64,000 nt of DNA. It comes from Diaphorobacter nitroreducens (GTDB lineage Bacteria; Pseudomonadota; Gammaproteobacteria; Burkholderiales; Burkholderiaceae_C). Shown piece after piece: positions 16,944 to 24,696 of the stretch. The DNA lies in assembly GCA_003755025.1 (NCBI GenBank), contig RJVL01000002.1:310001-374000 (forward strand), read 5' to 3'. The position numbers and the translations under genes are program-made. The notes below the pieces were generated by a model. That model did not search any database and had not been told where the DNA came from. It worked only from the letters and a program-made list of their open reading frames with translations. Positions within the stretch are counted from its first letter, which is position 1, and each line of letters opens with the position of its first letter.

Positions 16944-18407
16944 ATGAACGACCGCCTGCCCGCCGCCGCCCTGGATGCCGCACTCGCGCTGGAACGCGTG
17001 GGGCGGGTGTGGGACGAAGACATCCTGCGGCAGCTCACCGACTACATCCGCATCCCCGCCAAGTCCCCGGGCTTTGCGCCCGACTGGCGCGAACAGGGCC
17101 ACCTGGAGACCGTGCTGCGCAACGCCGCACAGTGGGTCGAGGCCCAAAAGGTGGCGGACCTGCAGTTGGAGATCGTGCGCCTGCCGGGGCGCACGCCGGT
17201 ACTGTTCTTCGAGGTGGCGGCCACTCAGCCGCGGTCCACGCAGACCGTGCTGATGTACGGCCACCTGGACAAGCAGCCCGAATTCGAGGGCTGGCGCAGC
17301 GACCTGGGCCCGTGGACACCCAAGTACGAGGACGGCAAGCTCTACGGCCGGGGCGGCGCCGACGACGGCTACGCGGTCTACGCCAGCGTGGCCGCGGTGC
17401 AGGAGCTCAAGCGCCAGAACGTGCCGCACCCGCGCATCGTGGGCCTGATCGAGACCTGCGAGGAGAGCGGCTCCGCCGACCTGCTGCCTTACATCGACGC
17501 GCTGAAGACCCGCCTGGGCGACGTGGCGCTGGTAATCTGCCTGGACTCGGGCGCGGGCAACTACGACCAGCTGTGGCTCACCACCAGCCTGCGCGGCATG
17601 GCCAGCGGCACGCTCAAGGTCCAGATCCTCACCGAGGGGGTGCACTCGGGCGACTCATCGGGTCTGGTGCCGTCGTCGTTTCGCATCATGCGCCAGGTGC
17701 TCGACCGGCTGGAGGACTCGGCCACGGGCCGCCTGCTGCCTGCGCACTTCCACTGCGAGGTGCCGCCCGACCGCCTGGCGCAGGCGCGGGCCACCGCCGC
17801 CATCCTGGGCGAGGAGGTCTACAAGCGTTTCCCCTGGGCGCATGCCGATTGCGGTGGCAGCACGGTGTTTGCCCTGCCCACCACCACCGACCCGGTACAG
17901 GCGCTGCTCAAGCGCACCTGGGAGCCCACGCTCAGCGTGACGGGGGCCGAGGGCTTCCCCGCCCTCAAGGATGCGGGCAACGTGCTGCGCCCCTACACGG
18001 CCTTCAAGCTGTCGTTGCGCCTTCCGCCGCTGGTGGACGCCGCTGCCTGCCTGCAGGAGATGAAGGCCGTGCTGGAGGACAACGCACCCTACCAGGCCAA
18101 GGTCACCTTCGCCCCCGATGGCGCGGCCAGCGGCTGGAACGCCCCGGCCATCACGCCGTGGTTCGAGCAGGCGCTCAACGCCGCGAGCCAGGCGCACTTC
18201 GGTGCGCCTTGCGGCTACATCGGCCAGGGCGGCACGATTCCGCTCATGAACATGCTGAGCCGCGGTTTCCCGACGGCGCAGATGATGGTCTGCGGCGTGC
18301 TCGGCCCCAAGAGCAATGCCCACGGCCCCAACGAGTTCCTGCACGTGCCCTACGCCAAGAAGCTCACCGCGGCCGTGGCGCAGGTGATCGCCAGCATGCC
18401 GGCCTGA
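16944..18407 (+). CDS. M20 family metallopeptidase (dipeptidase-like)
   Basis: A 487-residue zinc hydrolase. Metal ligands are seen in VLMYGHLDKQPE (His-x-Asp) and in LYGRGGADDGYA (bridging Asp), the general base in LIETCEESGS, and GVHSGDSSGLVPSS marks the dimerisation (lid) domain. Family relatives are M20 peptidases of the CNDP/dipeptidase type that remove residues from short peptides. Start ATG 16944 gives MNDRLPAAAL; an upstream in-frame start (16920) lacks a better signal. The next gene, a lipase-like hydrolase, starts 14 bases after the stop, so they are likely co-transcribed. Confidence 0.9.
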   Translation: MNDRLPAAALDAALALERVGRVWDEDILRQLTDYIRIPAKSPGFAPDWREQGHLETVLRNAAQWVEAQKVADLQLEIVRLPGRTPVLFFEVAATQPRSTQTVLMYGHLDKQPEFEGWRSDLGPWTPKYEDGKLYGRGGADDGYAVYASVAAVQELKRQNVPHPRIVGLIETCEESGSADLLPYIDALKTRLGDVALVICLDSGAGNYDQLWLTTSLRGMASGTLKVQILTEGVHSGDSSGLVPSSFRIMRQVLDRLEDSATGRLLPAHFHCEVPPDRLAQARATAAILGEEVYKRFPWAHADCGGSTVFALPTTTDPVQALLKRTWEPTLSVTGAEGFPALKDAGNVLRPYTAFKLSLRLPPLVDAAACLQEMKAVLEDNAPYQAKVTFAPDGAASGWNAPAITPWFEQALNAASQAHFGAPCGYIGQGGTIPLMNMLSRGFPTAQMMVCGVLGPKSNAHGPNEFLHVPYAKKLTAAVAQVIASMPA

Positions 18408-18421
18408 AAACGCGCACGGCC

Positions 18422-19297
18422 ATGCAGGAACTGAGCGAACCCACGCTGCGCCCCTTCACCGCCAGCGACGGCGAGAACCTCGCCGTGCAGGACTGGCCGC
18501 TGCCCGCGCAGGAGCGCCGCGGCGCCGTGCTGCTGGTGCACGGCCTGGGCGAGCACGCGGGGCGCTACGAGGCCCTGGCCCAGCGCCTGAACGGCTGGGG
18601 CTTCAGCGTGCGCGGCTACGACCACTACGGCCACGGCGACTCCGGCGGGCCGCGAGGCGGCCTCACCAGCGACCTGCGCCTGCTGGCCGACCTGGCGGAC
18701 CTGGTGGACGCCACGCGTACGCGGCTGCGGCCCGGCGAGCCGCTGGTGCTGCTGGGCCACAGCATGGGCGGGCTGGTGGCGGCGAGCTTCGTGGCGCGGG
18801 GCGTGCGCCCCGTGGATGCGCTGGTGCTCTCGTCGCCCGCGCTGGCCACTTTCATGAACCCGCTGCAAAAGCTGCTGCTGGCCACGCTGCCCCGGCTGGT
18901 GCCCAACTTGCGCGTGGGCAACGGCCTGAACCCCGAACACCTGTCGCATGACCCGGCCGTGGTGGCCGCCTACCGGGCCGACCGGCGTTGCCACGACCGC
19001 ATCAGCGCGCGGTTGGCGCGCTTCATTGCCGATGCCGGCCCCGCCACGCTGGCGCGCGCCGCGCGCTGGACGGTTCCTACGCTGCTGCTGTGGGGCGAGG
19101 ACGACCGCATCGTCAATCCCGCGGGCAGCCGTGCCTTCGCGGCAGCGGCGCCACCGGCCGTGGTGCACGCCCAGGGCTTTGCGGGGCTGTACCACGAGAT
19201 CTTCAACGAGCGCGACGCGGCGCCGGTGTTCGCGCAATTGGAATCGTGGCTGGAGCAGCGCTGCCCGGTGCGCCGGGCGCAGCCCGTGGCGGTTTGA
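18422..19297 (+). CDS. Alpha/beta hydrolase, lysophospholipase/monoacylglycerol lipase type
   Basis: The 291-residue protein shows the serine-hydrolase elbow LLGHSMGGLVA (Ser114), an oxyanion stretch LLVHGLGEHAGRYE, YDHYGHGDSGGPRG, an acid in LLLWGEDDRIVNP and the catalytic His in FAGLYHEIFNE. This HGLGEH...GHGxS...GHSMGG pattern is that of PldB/monoacylglycerol lipase (Hydrolase_4). No signal peptide, so it likely acts in the cytoplasm on lysolipids or monoacylglycerols. The frame stays open far upstream across the M20 gene, but MQELSEPTLRPF at ATG 18422 is the natural start. Confidence 0.9.
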   Translation: MQELSEPTLRPFTASDGENLAVQDWPLPAQERRGAVLLVHGLGEHAGRYEALAQRLNGWGFSVRGYDHYGHGDSGGPRGGLTSDLRLLADLADLVDATRTRLRPGEPLVLLGHSMGGLVAASFVARGVRPVDALVLSSPALATFMNPLQKLLLATLPRLVPNLRVGNGLNPEHLSHDPAVVAAYRADRRCHDRISARLARFIADAGPATLARAARWTVPTLLLWGEDDRIVNPAGSRAFAAAAPPAVVHAQGFAGLYHEIFNERDAAPVFAQLESWLEQRCPVRRAQPVAV

Positions 19298-19300
19298 GTC

Positions 19301-19360
19301 AAATCGGCCTCCAGCGCTTGTGTAGCAAGCGCTAGCAGCTCCTGTATTAGGAGCAAATCC
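19301..19360. repeat. Palindromic repeat (AGCGCTTG family), complete copy
   Basis: AAATCGGCCTCCAGCGCTTG, then GTAG, CAAGCGCTAGCAGCT and a second small hairpin CTCCTGTATTAGGAG. It lies between two convergent genes (the hydrolase and the diguanylate cyclase) and begins within seven bases of the hydrolase stop. Confidence 0.9.
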
Positions 19361-19364
19361 GCCG

Positions 19365-20513
19365 TCAGTGCGCCAGCAGCACGCGGTTGCGCCCCAGGCG
19401 CTTGGCGCCGTAGAGGGCCGCGTCCGCGCGCTGCAGCAGCGCCGCGGTGCTCTCGCCGGGGGCCAGTTCCGCCAGCCCGACCGACACCGTCAGAGACAGC
19501 TGCGTGCCGCCTGGCAGGGCCACGGGCGTGGCGGCCACGGTGGCGCGCACGCGCTCCAGCAGACGCGTGCCGTCCGCCGGGTGGGTATTGGCCATGAGCA
19601 GCAGGAACTCCTCGCCGCCCCAGCGCGCCAGGAGGTCGCTGGCCCGCACGCAGCCGTGCACCGTCTGCGCGAACGACTGCAGCGCCACGTCGCCGGCCGC
19701 ATGGCCGTGCGTGTCGTTCACCACCTTGAAATGGTCCAGGTCCAGCTGCGCCAGCAGCAGGGGCTGCCGGCTGCGCTGCGCGCGCGCATGCTCCAGCCGC
19801 ATCATCTCCAGCATGCAGCGGCGGTTGGGCAGGCCTGTGAGCTCGTCTCGGATGGCCAGTTCGCGGATCTGCTCCACGGCGGCGGCCAGCTCGCGCTTTT
19901 GGCTGCGCAGACGGGCCCGCGCGCTGTGTACGCGCGTGGTGAGAAAGGTGCTGCTGGCCAGCACCACCGCGATCATGACCAGGTAGGCCGCCGACAGCGC
20001 CGGGGGCTGGCTGTCGGGCGATAGCCAAGCCGGATGCCACCACTGCACCACGGCGCCCGCTGCGCCAAAGGCCACCAGCCCGTAGAGCGCCACGCCCACC
20101 ATCTGGCGAGGGGTGAGCCCGAAGACGCCGAACATCATGATGACCGCGAGAATGGGTGGCGCAATGCCGCGCGCGGGGCCGGCGATCACATAGGCCGCCG
20201 CGTTGCAGGCAATCGCATAGACGATCTGGAACAGCGTGAGCGACGGGTCGGCAAAGCGCCGGCTGGCGCCGCTGCGGATGAGCACGAACACCGTGGTGAT
20301 GCCCGCGCCGCACGCCAGGGTCCACCAGTACACTGGCACGGGATCGGTCAGGCCTGCGGCGGCCACCAGGTGCATCGCCCCGATGCAGCCCAGCATCAGC
20401 AGCGCCGACAACCCCGCCATGGCCAGGCGGATGCGCTGATGGGGATCGGTCGTGATGAGTGCATCCAGCGTCCGCTGGGCGAGGCCGCGGCGGCCCGTGA
20501 CCTCCTGGTTCAC
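19365..20513 (-). CDS. Membrane diguanylate cyclase (GGDEF)
   Basis: A 382-residue cyclase with about six N-terminal helices (residues about 25-190, e.g. LAMAGLSALLMLGCIGAMHL) and a C-terminal GGDEF domain. The active loop is GGEEF at residues 299-303; RASD five residues ahead is an intact inhibitory I-site; DLDHFKVVNDTHGH binds substrate. I chose GTG 20513 (VNQEVTGRRG) because AAGGAGC stands at ideal distance; the frame is open further upstream but runs through the remains of jetD. It is the second GGDEF protein within 4 kb but only distantly similar to the first in its membrane part. Confidence 0.9.
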   Translation of the reverse strand: MNQEVTGRRGLAQRTLDALITTDPHQRIRLAMAGLSALLMLGCIGAMHLVAAAGLTDPVPVYWWTLACGAGITTVFVLIRSGASRRFADPSLTLFQIVYAIACNAAAYVIAGPARGIAPPILAVIMMFGVFGLTPRQMVGVALYGLVAFGAAGAVVQWWHPAWLSPDSQPPALSAAYLVMIAVVLASSTFLTTRVHSARARLRSQKRELAAAVEQIRELAIRDELTGLPNRRCMLEMMRLEHARAQRSRQPLLLAQLDLDHFKVVNDTHGHAAGDVALQSFAQTVHGCVRASDLLARWGGEEFLLLMANTHPADGTRLLERVRATVAATPVALPGGTQLSLTVSVGLAELAPGESTAALLQRADAALYGAKRLGRNRVLLAH

Positions 20514-20673
20514 GCAAGCTCCTTTTCTCAGAGGCGCGGGGCTGCGGACCGCGCACGCTGTGTGGACTGTAGGCGGCCCGCGCGCGGTCTGAGAATAGGT
20601 AGTTGCCGTGAGCTGGAGGTCTGGCCTGCCAGGGGGGCGATGAGTTGTCCCGATGCCCTGTCGTGGGACGATG

Positions 20674-21137
20674 TTGCAGCCACTGCATCGCCCCCCGCCA
20701 GCTCTGCGGCGGCTGGCCGGGCAGCCAGACCACGCAAGGGCCGGGCGCGGCCGCCAGTGCCTGGCGCTCGAAGCTTGCACGGTTCTCGATCAGCCAGTAG
20801 CGGCGGGGCACCCCACCTGAGCCGGCGCGCCAAACAGGCGCGTGGGCAGGCTGCACAGGCCGGCAGCCGCTACGTCGATGCAGCCCCCGGGTGTCTTCAA
20901 AGGGAGCGAGCCGCCCGGCCACAACAGCGGCGCGAAGCGGGCGATGCCCAGCGCTTCCAGCCGCTGCGCACCCGCAATGTCCACTAGGGACTGCCATTGG
21001 CGTTCTGCCGCGTCGGCGCGCAGCCAGTCGCACAAAAGGGCCTATTGGGCGGGGCGCAACGTTGGCAGGCTCGCCCACGGTGCGCCGTGCCGCATACGGC
21101 GCCTGTGCCCGTTGGGTTGCGTGCGCGGGGCGGTCAT
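20674..21137 (-). pseudogene. jetD: jetD (mksG) remnant: broken Wadjet nuclease subunit
   Basis: The ATG at 21137 overlaps the jetC stop as ATGA, so jetD once followed jetC. The frame hits TAG at 21044-21042 after 31 codons. The same frame then reads CDWLRADAAERQ and GIARFAPLLWPGGSLPLKTP, up to about 20820, where sense passes to another frame by one base: RRYWLIENRASFERQ and PCVVWLPGQPPQSWRGAMQW. These resemble the domain that precedes and starts the Toprim/DUF2220 part of JetD (VEN-type motif). Similarity stops near 20674; the catalytic Toprim acidic residues are missing. About 155 codons remain of a normally much longer gene, so internal deletion is likely too. Assignment rests on position and motif memory, not on a search. 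Confidence 0.7.
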
Positions 21138-23968
21138 GCGCTGATGGGTTTGAGCTCCGGCACGCCGCGCCGCTTGGCCACGGCGATGGGCGGCGCCCAG
21201 CGGCTGCCGGCGGGCTTCTTGCTGGTCACGAGGGTGATCTCGGCGGGCTCGAACACCTCCAGGTTGTGCGTGATGGGCGTGGTCAGCACGTACTGCGCGC
21301 GCGTGCTGCGCAGGAAGTGGCCCACGAGCTGGATGTTGCGCACGTCCAGGTGGGCGAAGGGCTCGTCGATGAAGACGAAGCCGCCCGAGCCGCTTTCCTC
21401 GTCTTTCAGCAGGCCCACCAGCAGGATGAGCGACTTGATGACCTGCTGCCCGCCCGAGGCCTCGCCGTCGTTCAGCCCGATGCTGCCCTTGCCGTCGAAG
21501 GCGAAATGCACTTTCAGGCCCGCCTGGGCGAGCACGGTGTCGTCGTTCTCCAGCAGGGGGAGGTCGGCCGCCACTTCCACACCGGCCAGCTGGCCCAGCT
21601 CCTGGATGTTCTTACGGTAGCGGCGCACCGTGCTGCGCAGCACCTCGATGTAGCTCTCGCGCGCGTTCAGCACCGCCGTGGCGGCCTGGGCGTTCTTGAC
21701 CTGGTGGTCCGACAGGCTGGCCGCCTGCTCGCGCACCGTCACGTCCATGCGGCGGTGGCGTTCTTCCACGGTGGCGTCCTGCTCCCAGGTGCCTTGCTCC
21801 AGCTCCTGCTCCACGGCATGCAGGCGCAGCTTGGCCTGGGTGTCGTTTACGTATTCGTCGACCAGCGCGCCCATGGCGGCGGGCGTGATCCAGCGCGCCG
21901 GGAACTGCGCGCGCTGGGCCTGGCTGCGGGCCACGGCCCCCTGTTGCTGGCGGCGGCGCGCGCTCCATTCCTGCGCGGCGCGCTCGCTGTCGCCGCGCGC
22001 GCGCTGCAGCTGCGCCTCCAGGCGCTTGTGCTCCTCATTGAAGGCGCGGTGGCGGTCGTGGGCGCGGGCGGATTCCTGCTCCAGACGCTGCCACAGCTGG
22101 GCCGCGGCCACGCGCGCCTGCTTGGCGGCGGGCAACTGTTCGCGCGCCTGGCCAAACTCGTCGCTGCGGCGCGCCAGCTCCTCGGCGGCGCTGTGGCCTT
22201 CCAGGGCGCGGCGGGTGTCGGTGATCTGGCGCTTGAGGGCCATGAGCTGGTCCAGCACGGGTGCCAGCTGCGCATCGATGCGGGCCAGGTCGCGCTCGGC
22301 CGCGCTGCGGCGTGCCTGCACGGCACTGGCGCCGAACTGGTGCTCATGCGCCTCCACCCACATGGAGCGCGCGCCGCGCCCGTCGTGCATGTAGGCCTGG
22401 GGCGTGATCCAGGTGCCGCCCAGCTTCTTGCCCTCGCGCGGGTCCGCCACGCAGCGCAGGTTCTGCAGTTGCTGCACCAGCCAGCGCGGCACGGGCGCGG
22501 TGAAGCGCACATGCTCCAGCAGCGTGCCGCTCTCGCCCTTCAGCGCCACGCTGCCCGGCTCGACGATGTAGTGGCGGTAGCGCTCGCGCTCGCCCAGCTC
22601 CCAGGCCTCGGCCAGGTCGTTGGCCTGGTCCAGCAGCACCACCCAGCGGTGGCCGCGCAGCACGCCCTCGATGGCGGCGCGCCAGCGCTCGTCCTGCACT
22701 TCCACGGTTTCGGCGACGAAGCGGTGGCCGATGCCGGCGTTGGCCAGTTGTTTGCGAAAGCGCAGCACCTCGGGCGGCAGCGGCGGCAGGCTCTGGCCTT
22801 CGAGCGCGGCGAGCTGCGCGGCGGCCAGCTTGCGCCGCTGGGTGAGTTGGCTGCGCTCGTCCTGCAGGGCCGATTCCTGGTCCTGCAACTGGGCCAGGTG
22901 GGCCTGCAATTCGTCGGCATTGCTGCCCTTGTCCACCAGCGCCAGCAGCTCCTGCTCGCGCTGGGCCAGCTTTTCCAGCGGGGCCTCGTGGCGTGTGGCC
23001 TCGTCCAGCTGCGTGCGCGCCTGGTCGCGCTCTGCGCGCAGCTGCTCGGCTTGCTGTTGCGCGCGCGTGCCTTCCTCCAGCAGGTGCAGCAGGCGCTTGT
23101 TCTGCACCGCCTGCTCCGCCAGGGCCGCGCGGTGCTGGGCCTTCTGGCGGCGCAACTCGCGCGATTGTTTGGTGAGCTGCTCGCGCTCGCCCCACCAGCC
23201 GAGCACGGGCAGCACCTCGGTGGCCAGGCGCTCGCGCTCGGCCAGGCGCATCTGCCAGGTCTTGTAGCTGGTCACGCGGTTGTGCAGTTCGGAGAGCTGC
23301 GCGCGGCTGTGGTCCAGCTCGCGCTCGGCCTGCGCCATCTCGCGCGCCAGCTGCTGCTGGTGCTCGCGCGCCTGGTCGTAGGCGTCCAGCACCTGCTGGT
23401 CGCCGAACACGTCGAACACCAGGCGCAGCAGCTCGCGCGGGCTGAACTCACACAGCCGGTCGGTCTGGCCCTGCTCCAGCGAGAGCACGCGCGCAATCGC
23501 CGGCGACAGGCCGGCGGCGGCCAGCACGCGGCCCCAGGCCTCCACGCCCATGAAGCCCAGGTCCTTCTCGGGCATGTCCAGCAGCTGCTCGATGGAGACA
23601 TCGCCCTCCACCAGGCAGTAGCGGCGCTGCCAGTCGCCCCCGTTCTTGTCGATGCGGCAGGCCAGCGTGACCTGGTCGCTGTAGAGCAGGCGGCGCGCAA
23701 ACGGGCGGCTGGAGCTTTGCCGGCCCTGCGGCCGGTTGTCCACCACGGCGCGCAGCCAGGCGGTCTGCGCGCCGGCGTGGCGCGCATAGGTGCGGTAGTC
23801 GCGCGGGGCCGAGCAGCGCAGGCCCAGCAGGGTGCGCATGGCGTCCAGCAGCGTGGTCTTGCCCGAGCCGTTGGGGCCGGCAATCGTGATGATGGAGCCG
23901 TCCAGCGGCAGCGACACGCGCTGGCAGTAGTCCCAGTGAACGAGTTCCAGGGTTTGCAGGTGGAACAT
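21134..23968 (-). CDS. jetC: Wadjet/MksB-type SMC-like ATPase JetC
   Basis: The 944-residue protein is an SMC-family ATPase: Walker A GPNGSGKTT at residues 31-39, long coiled coils (about 220-400 and 560-790), a middle hinge-like region (about 400-560), an ABC signature LNDGEASGGQQV and Walker B FVFIDEPFAHLD (Asp868-Glu869), then ITHNLEVF. In Wadjet (JetABCD, also MksFEBG) this subunit forms a loop-extruding motor that recognises small circular DNA. The gene order jetA-jetB-jetC and 5-base spacing to jetB fit. It is on the short side for JetC. The partner nuclease gene downstream is broken, so plasmid cleavage is unlikely; the motor itself looks intact. Confidence 0.88.
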   Translation of the reverse strand: MFHLQTLELVHWDYCQRVSLPLDGSIITIAGPNGSGKTTLLDAMRTLLGLRCSAPRDYRTYARHAGAQTAWLRAVVDNRPQGRQSSSRPFARRLLYSDQVTLACRIDKNGGDWQRRYCLVEGDVSIEQLLDMPEKDLGFMGVEAWGRVLAAAGLSPAIARVLSLEQGQTDRLCEFSPRELLRLVFDVFGDQQVLDAYDQAREHQQQLAREMAQAERELDHSRAQLSELHNRVTSYKTWQMRLAERERLATEVLPVLGWWGEREQLTKQSRELRRQKAQHRAALAEQAVQNKRLLHLLEEGTRAQQQAEQLRAERDQARTQLDEATRHEAPLEKLAQREQELLALVDKGSNADELQAHLAQLQDQESALQDERSQLTQRRKLAAAQLAALEGQSLPPLPPEVLRFRKQLANAGIGHRFVAETVEVQDERWRAAIEGVLRGHRWVVLLDQANDLAEAWELGERERYRHYIVEPGSVALKGESGTLLEHVRFTAPVPRWLVQQLQNLRCVADPREGKKLGGTWITPQAYMHDGRGARSMWVEAHEHQFGASAVQARRSAAERDLARIDAQLAPVLDQLMALKRQITDTRRALEGHSAAEELARRSDEFGQAREQLPAAKQARVAAAQLWQRLEQESARAHDRHRAFNEEHKRLEAQLQRARGDSERAAQEWSARRRQQQGAVARSQAQRAQFPARWITPAAMGALVDEYVNDTQAKLRLHAVEQELEQGTWEQDATVEERHRRMDVTVREQAASLSDHQVKNAQAATAVLNARESYIEVLRSTVRRYRKNIQELGQLAGVEVAADLPLLENDDTVLAQAGLKVHFAFDGKGSIGLNDGEASGGQQVIKSLILLVGLLKDEESGSGGFVFIDEPFAHLDVRNIQLVGHFLRSTRAQYVLTTPITHNLEVFEPAEITLVTSKKPAGSRWAPPIAVAKRRGVPELKPISA

Positions 23969-23973
23969 GGCGG

Positions 23974-24696
23974 TCAGTTCTCCTGCACCGTGGATGCTTC
24001 GTTATTCATAGCTGCTGGCGCTTGCTGTTCGGGCGTTAGAGGCTGATTTGGCTCGTATTCCGGCGCAGCCGCGCGCTCGCGCAGCAGTACGTCGGCCAGC
24101 GCGCCGTCCAGGATGCGCGGGGCGAGCACGTCGTAGTCCAGCAGCACGTCCAGCAGCGGCCCCTCGGCGATCTCGTCCTGGCGGCGCAGGATGAAGCCAT
24201 GGCGCTCCAGCAGCTTGAGGTTGGCGTCCAGGCGCAGCTTCTTGCCCAGCTGCGGGCCGTAGTCTTCCAGCAGCGCCTTGTACGACAGCACGGGGCTGGC
24301 CACGCTGGCCTGGGGCAGGGGCTTGGCGCCGGGGAAGAAGTCGTTCTGGCCCGCGTCGGCCTCCTGCACGCGGCTGGTCTGGCGCTCGCGCTTCGGTAAA
24401 ACGATGAGCGCCCACAGCACGATGAGCAGCGCCTGCGCATCGCGCGGCAGCTCCAGGTTGTTGTTGGCGTTCAGGCCGGACTCGCCCATCACCCCGTTCT
24501 GCGCGGCGCTCAAGAGGGCCACGCTCACGTGGTCGGCGTAGATGCTGTCCATCCAGCGCAGGCCGGATTGGGCCAGGCGCTGCTCCACCTGGGCAAAGAG
24601 TTCGGCATCGACCAGCGCGCGCTTCACACGTGGGTGGCTGCGGGGCAGCCAGCGGCGCGTGAGCAGCTCGGCGATCAGCAGGGCGGCGTCATCCAT
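23974..24696 (-). CDS. jetB: Wadjet/MksE-type KITE subunit JetB
   Basis: The 240-residue protein is soluble, mostly helical, with a winged-helix-like middle (SYKALLEDYGPQLGKKLRLD, LLERHGFILRRQDEIAEGPL), as in the MksE/JetB KITE subunit that binds kleisin JetA. Identification is by size, position between jetA and jetC, and this pattern. It overlaps jetA by eight bases and ends five before jetC. Residues about 215-232 (EPNQPLTPEQQAPAAMNN) are encoded by a copy of the window's palindromic repeat (24002-24055), so the C-terminal tail is a recent acquisition. Confidence 0.8.
   Translation of the reverse strand: MDDAALLIAELLTRRWLPRSHPRVKRALVDAELFAQVEQRLAQSGLRWMDSIYADHVSVALLSAAQNGVMGESGLNANNNLELPRDAQALLIVLWALIVLPKRERQTSRVQEADAGQNDFFPGAKPLPQASVASPVLSYKALLEDYGPQLGKKLRLDANLKLLERHGFILRRQDEIAEGPLLDVLLDYDVLAPRILDGALADVLLRERAAAPEYEPNQPLTPEQQAPAAMNNEASTVQEN
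24002..24055. repeat. Palindromic repeat copy forming the C-terminal codons of jetB
   Basis: TTATTCATAGCTGCTGGCGC, TTGCTGTTCGGGCGTTAGAG and GCTGATTTGGCTCG match the left-to-right repeat pattern (TAGCTGNCAGCGCTTG...AAGCGCTNGAGGCCNATTTGGCT) with a degraded right arm. It is read through in the jetB frame. Confidence 0.8.

Noticed and set aside
16871-18421. Frame of the lysophospholipase-like gene open far upstream across the M20 gene
   Set aside because: The upstream part is an out-of-frame reading of the M20 peptidase; no fusion is implied.
20891-24046. Very long open frame (about 1050 codons) on the plus strand opposite jetC
   Set aside because: Composition is that of a high-GC antisense shadow (His/Gln/Arg/Ala/Leu runs); jetC on the other strand has clear ATPase motifs.
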